Shown here piece by piece: positions 8,968 through 9,400 of a stretch of 9,400 bases of DNA. The position numbers and the translations under genes are program-made. The DNA comes from an uncultured Actinoplanes sp. GTDB taxonomy: Bacteria > Actinomycetota > Actinomycetes > Mycobacteriales > Micromonosporaceae. Positions within the stretch are counted from its first letter, which is position 1, and every line of letters begins with the position of its first letter. The notes under the pieces are model-generated. The model did not search any database. It was given only the letters and a program-made list of their open reading frames with translations, and was not told where the DNA came from. The stretch spans positions 1 to 9,400 of the forward strand of contig CAKUMG010000152.1 in the NCBI GenBank assembly GCA_934667465.1, read 5' to 3'.

Positions 8968-9119
8968 GTGGTCGGGCGCCAGTGCGGGTCGCGGCCGGCC
9001 AGGGCGACTGCCTGGTCGAGCAGGGTCGCCTCGTCGTCGGTGGGGACCCGGGGACCGAACAGGCCCGGGGTGCCCCCGGCCGGGCCCTGACCCAGGAACT
9101 CGACCAGATGCTCGAGCAG
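8955..9119 (-). CDS. Unrecognised protein, C-terminal 54 residues only (5' end lost at the sequence junction)
   Basis: I do not recognise this gene. Reading leftward from about 9119 to the TAG at 8955-8957 gives LLEHLVEFLGQGPAGGTPGL, then FGPRVPTDDEATLLDQAVAL and AGRDPHWRPTTAAH. It looks like genuine actinobacterial coding sequence: high third-position GC, an amphipathic helix at each end and a Pro/Gly linker between. The same frame stays open to a start codon at 9176, but everything beyond about 9119 is better explained as the other strand's PBP fragment, so the true N-terminal part is missing. It converges on the PBP gene with 15 bases between stops. No function can be inferred. Confidence 0.5.
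   Translation of the reverse strand: MLEHLVEFLGQGPAGGTPGLFGPRVPTDDEATLLDQAVALAGRDPHWRPTTAAH
9099..9119. other. Probable chimeric junction: 21 bases that read sensibly in both flanking genes
   Basis: Read leftward, these bases encode LLEHLVE of the minus-strand actinobacterial gene. Read rightward, they encode LDQMLEQ, the start of the PBP linker motif LDQMLEQKYITQEQ. To the left the DNA is high-GC actinobacterial; to the right G+C falls to about 56 % (158 of 280 bases, 9121-9400) and AT-ending codons such as TAT, AAT, TTT, ATT and GAT appear. A short identical stretch shared by two genomes is where an assembler could join unrelated reads. The exact limits are my estimate. Confidence 0.7.
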
Positions 9120-9400
9120 AAGTATATCACGCAGGAGCAGCACGACACGGCCGTCGCGGAGGAGCTGGTGCTCCATAATGCCAGCGGCGAAGCGTCCGGC
9201 GATGAGGACTACTATTCCTACTTTGAAGATCAGGTCATCAACGACGTCGTGCGGGACCTCAGCGAAAAGACCGGCTACGATCAGACGATCGTCCGCAAGA
9301 TGCTCATGACGGGCGGCTATAAGATTTACTCCACGCTCAAACCCGACGTGCAGGCGGCAGTGGAGGAGGTCTATCAGAACCTCGATAATATCCCCAACAC
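9099..9400 (+). CDS. Internal fragment of a second class A PBP, Firmicutes-like, open at both ends
   Basis: The fragment holds 100 codons with no stop. It starts LDQMLEQKYITQEQHDTAVA, the end of a GT51 domain where class A PBPs read 'MLE.GYIT.EEYD'. It continues through an acidic, Tyr-rich linker with YYSYFEDQVINDVV to GGYKIYSTLKPDVQAAVEEV, the usual entry to the transpeptidase domain, and stops at the window edge before STxK. It is homologous to, but clearly different from, the resident PBP (whose matching segment reads GGYKIVTTLDPDIQ). YxxYF(x)DxV linkers and the codon mix suggest a clostridial-type Firmicute; that is inference. The frame is also open upstream to an ATG at 8958, in phase with the resident PBP after its TAG, but 8958-9098 in this frame is low-complexity antisense of the minus-strand gene and not PBP-like. 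A gene caller would probably start it there wrongly. Confidence 0.82.

Noticed and set aside
8940..9400. Resident PBP continuing through a readthrough stop into the terminal PBP fragment (frames are in phase)
   Set aside because: The resident PBP already has a complete transpeptidase domain, the 8940-9098 stretch is antisense of another gene, and the terminal fragment repeats an earlier PBP segment with foreign composition.
9099..9400. Horizontal transfer of a PBP gene (e.g. beta-lactam resistance) as the explanation for the terminal fragment
   Set aside because: The fragment begins inside the protein, cuts another gene, and has no mobile-element signature; a misassembly is simpler. Not excluded without reads.

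Overview
The window is high-GC DNA (one line I counted by hand, 2101-2160, is 73 % G+C) with GTG starts, strong GGAGGT/AAGGAG ribosome sites and tightly overlapping genes. The proteins point to an actinomycete. The family Micromonosporaceae (Actinoplanes/Micromonospora type) is my inference from protein style, not something shown here. The last ~300 bases differ: they are about 56 % G+C by hand count, use AT-rich codons and encode a Firmicutes-like protein fragment.

Layout. 1-781 (-): N-terminal 260 codons of the ABC-F translation factor EttA, running off the left edge. 903-1430 (-): an unrecognised one-pass membrane protein. 1548-2981 (+): trehalose-6-phosphate synthase OtsA, complete with its active-site residues. 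2970-3344 (-): a small VOC/glyoxalase-like protein whose end overlaps the end of otsA by 12 bases. 3374-6674 (-): a compact tetrapyrrole/cobalamin operon transcribed cobC > cobT > cysG, each pair joined by a GTGA start/stop overlap; the VOC gene follows 29 bases later and may be its last member. 6786-8939 (+): a class A penicillin-binding protein, divergent from cobC. 8955-~9119 (-): the 3' end of an unrecognised gene. ~9099-9400 (+): an interior piece of a second, unrelated class A PBP.

How they fit together. CysG methylates uroporphyrinogen III to precorrin-2 (and can take it toward sirohydrochlorin/siroheme). CobT activates the lower ligand of B12. CobC is a PLP enzyme of the kind linked to the aminopropanol arm. 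This is therefore a partial B12/siroheme locus. OtsA (trehalose), EttA (energy-dependent translation control) and the PBP (peptidoglycan synthesis) are housekeeping neighbours.

The most notable observation is the break near 9099-9119. A minus-strand actinobacterial gene is cut off exactly where the middle of a lower-GC PBP begins on the plus strand, and a 21-base stretch reads sensibly in both. I read this as an assembly chimera, probably metagenomic, rather than a new system. I found no convincing undescribed system in the rest of the window, and no tRNA, rRNA, CRISPR array or insertion sequence.
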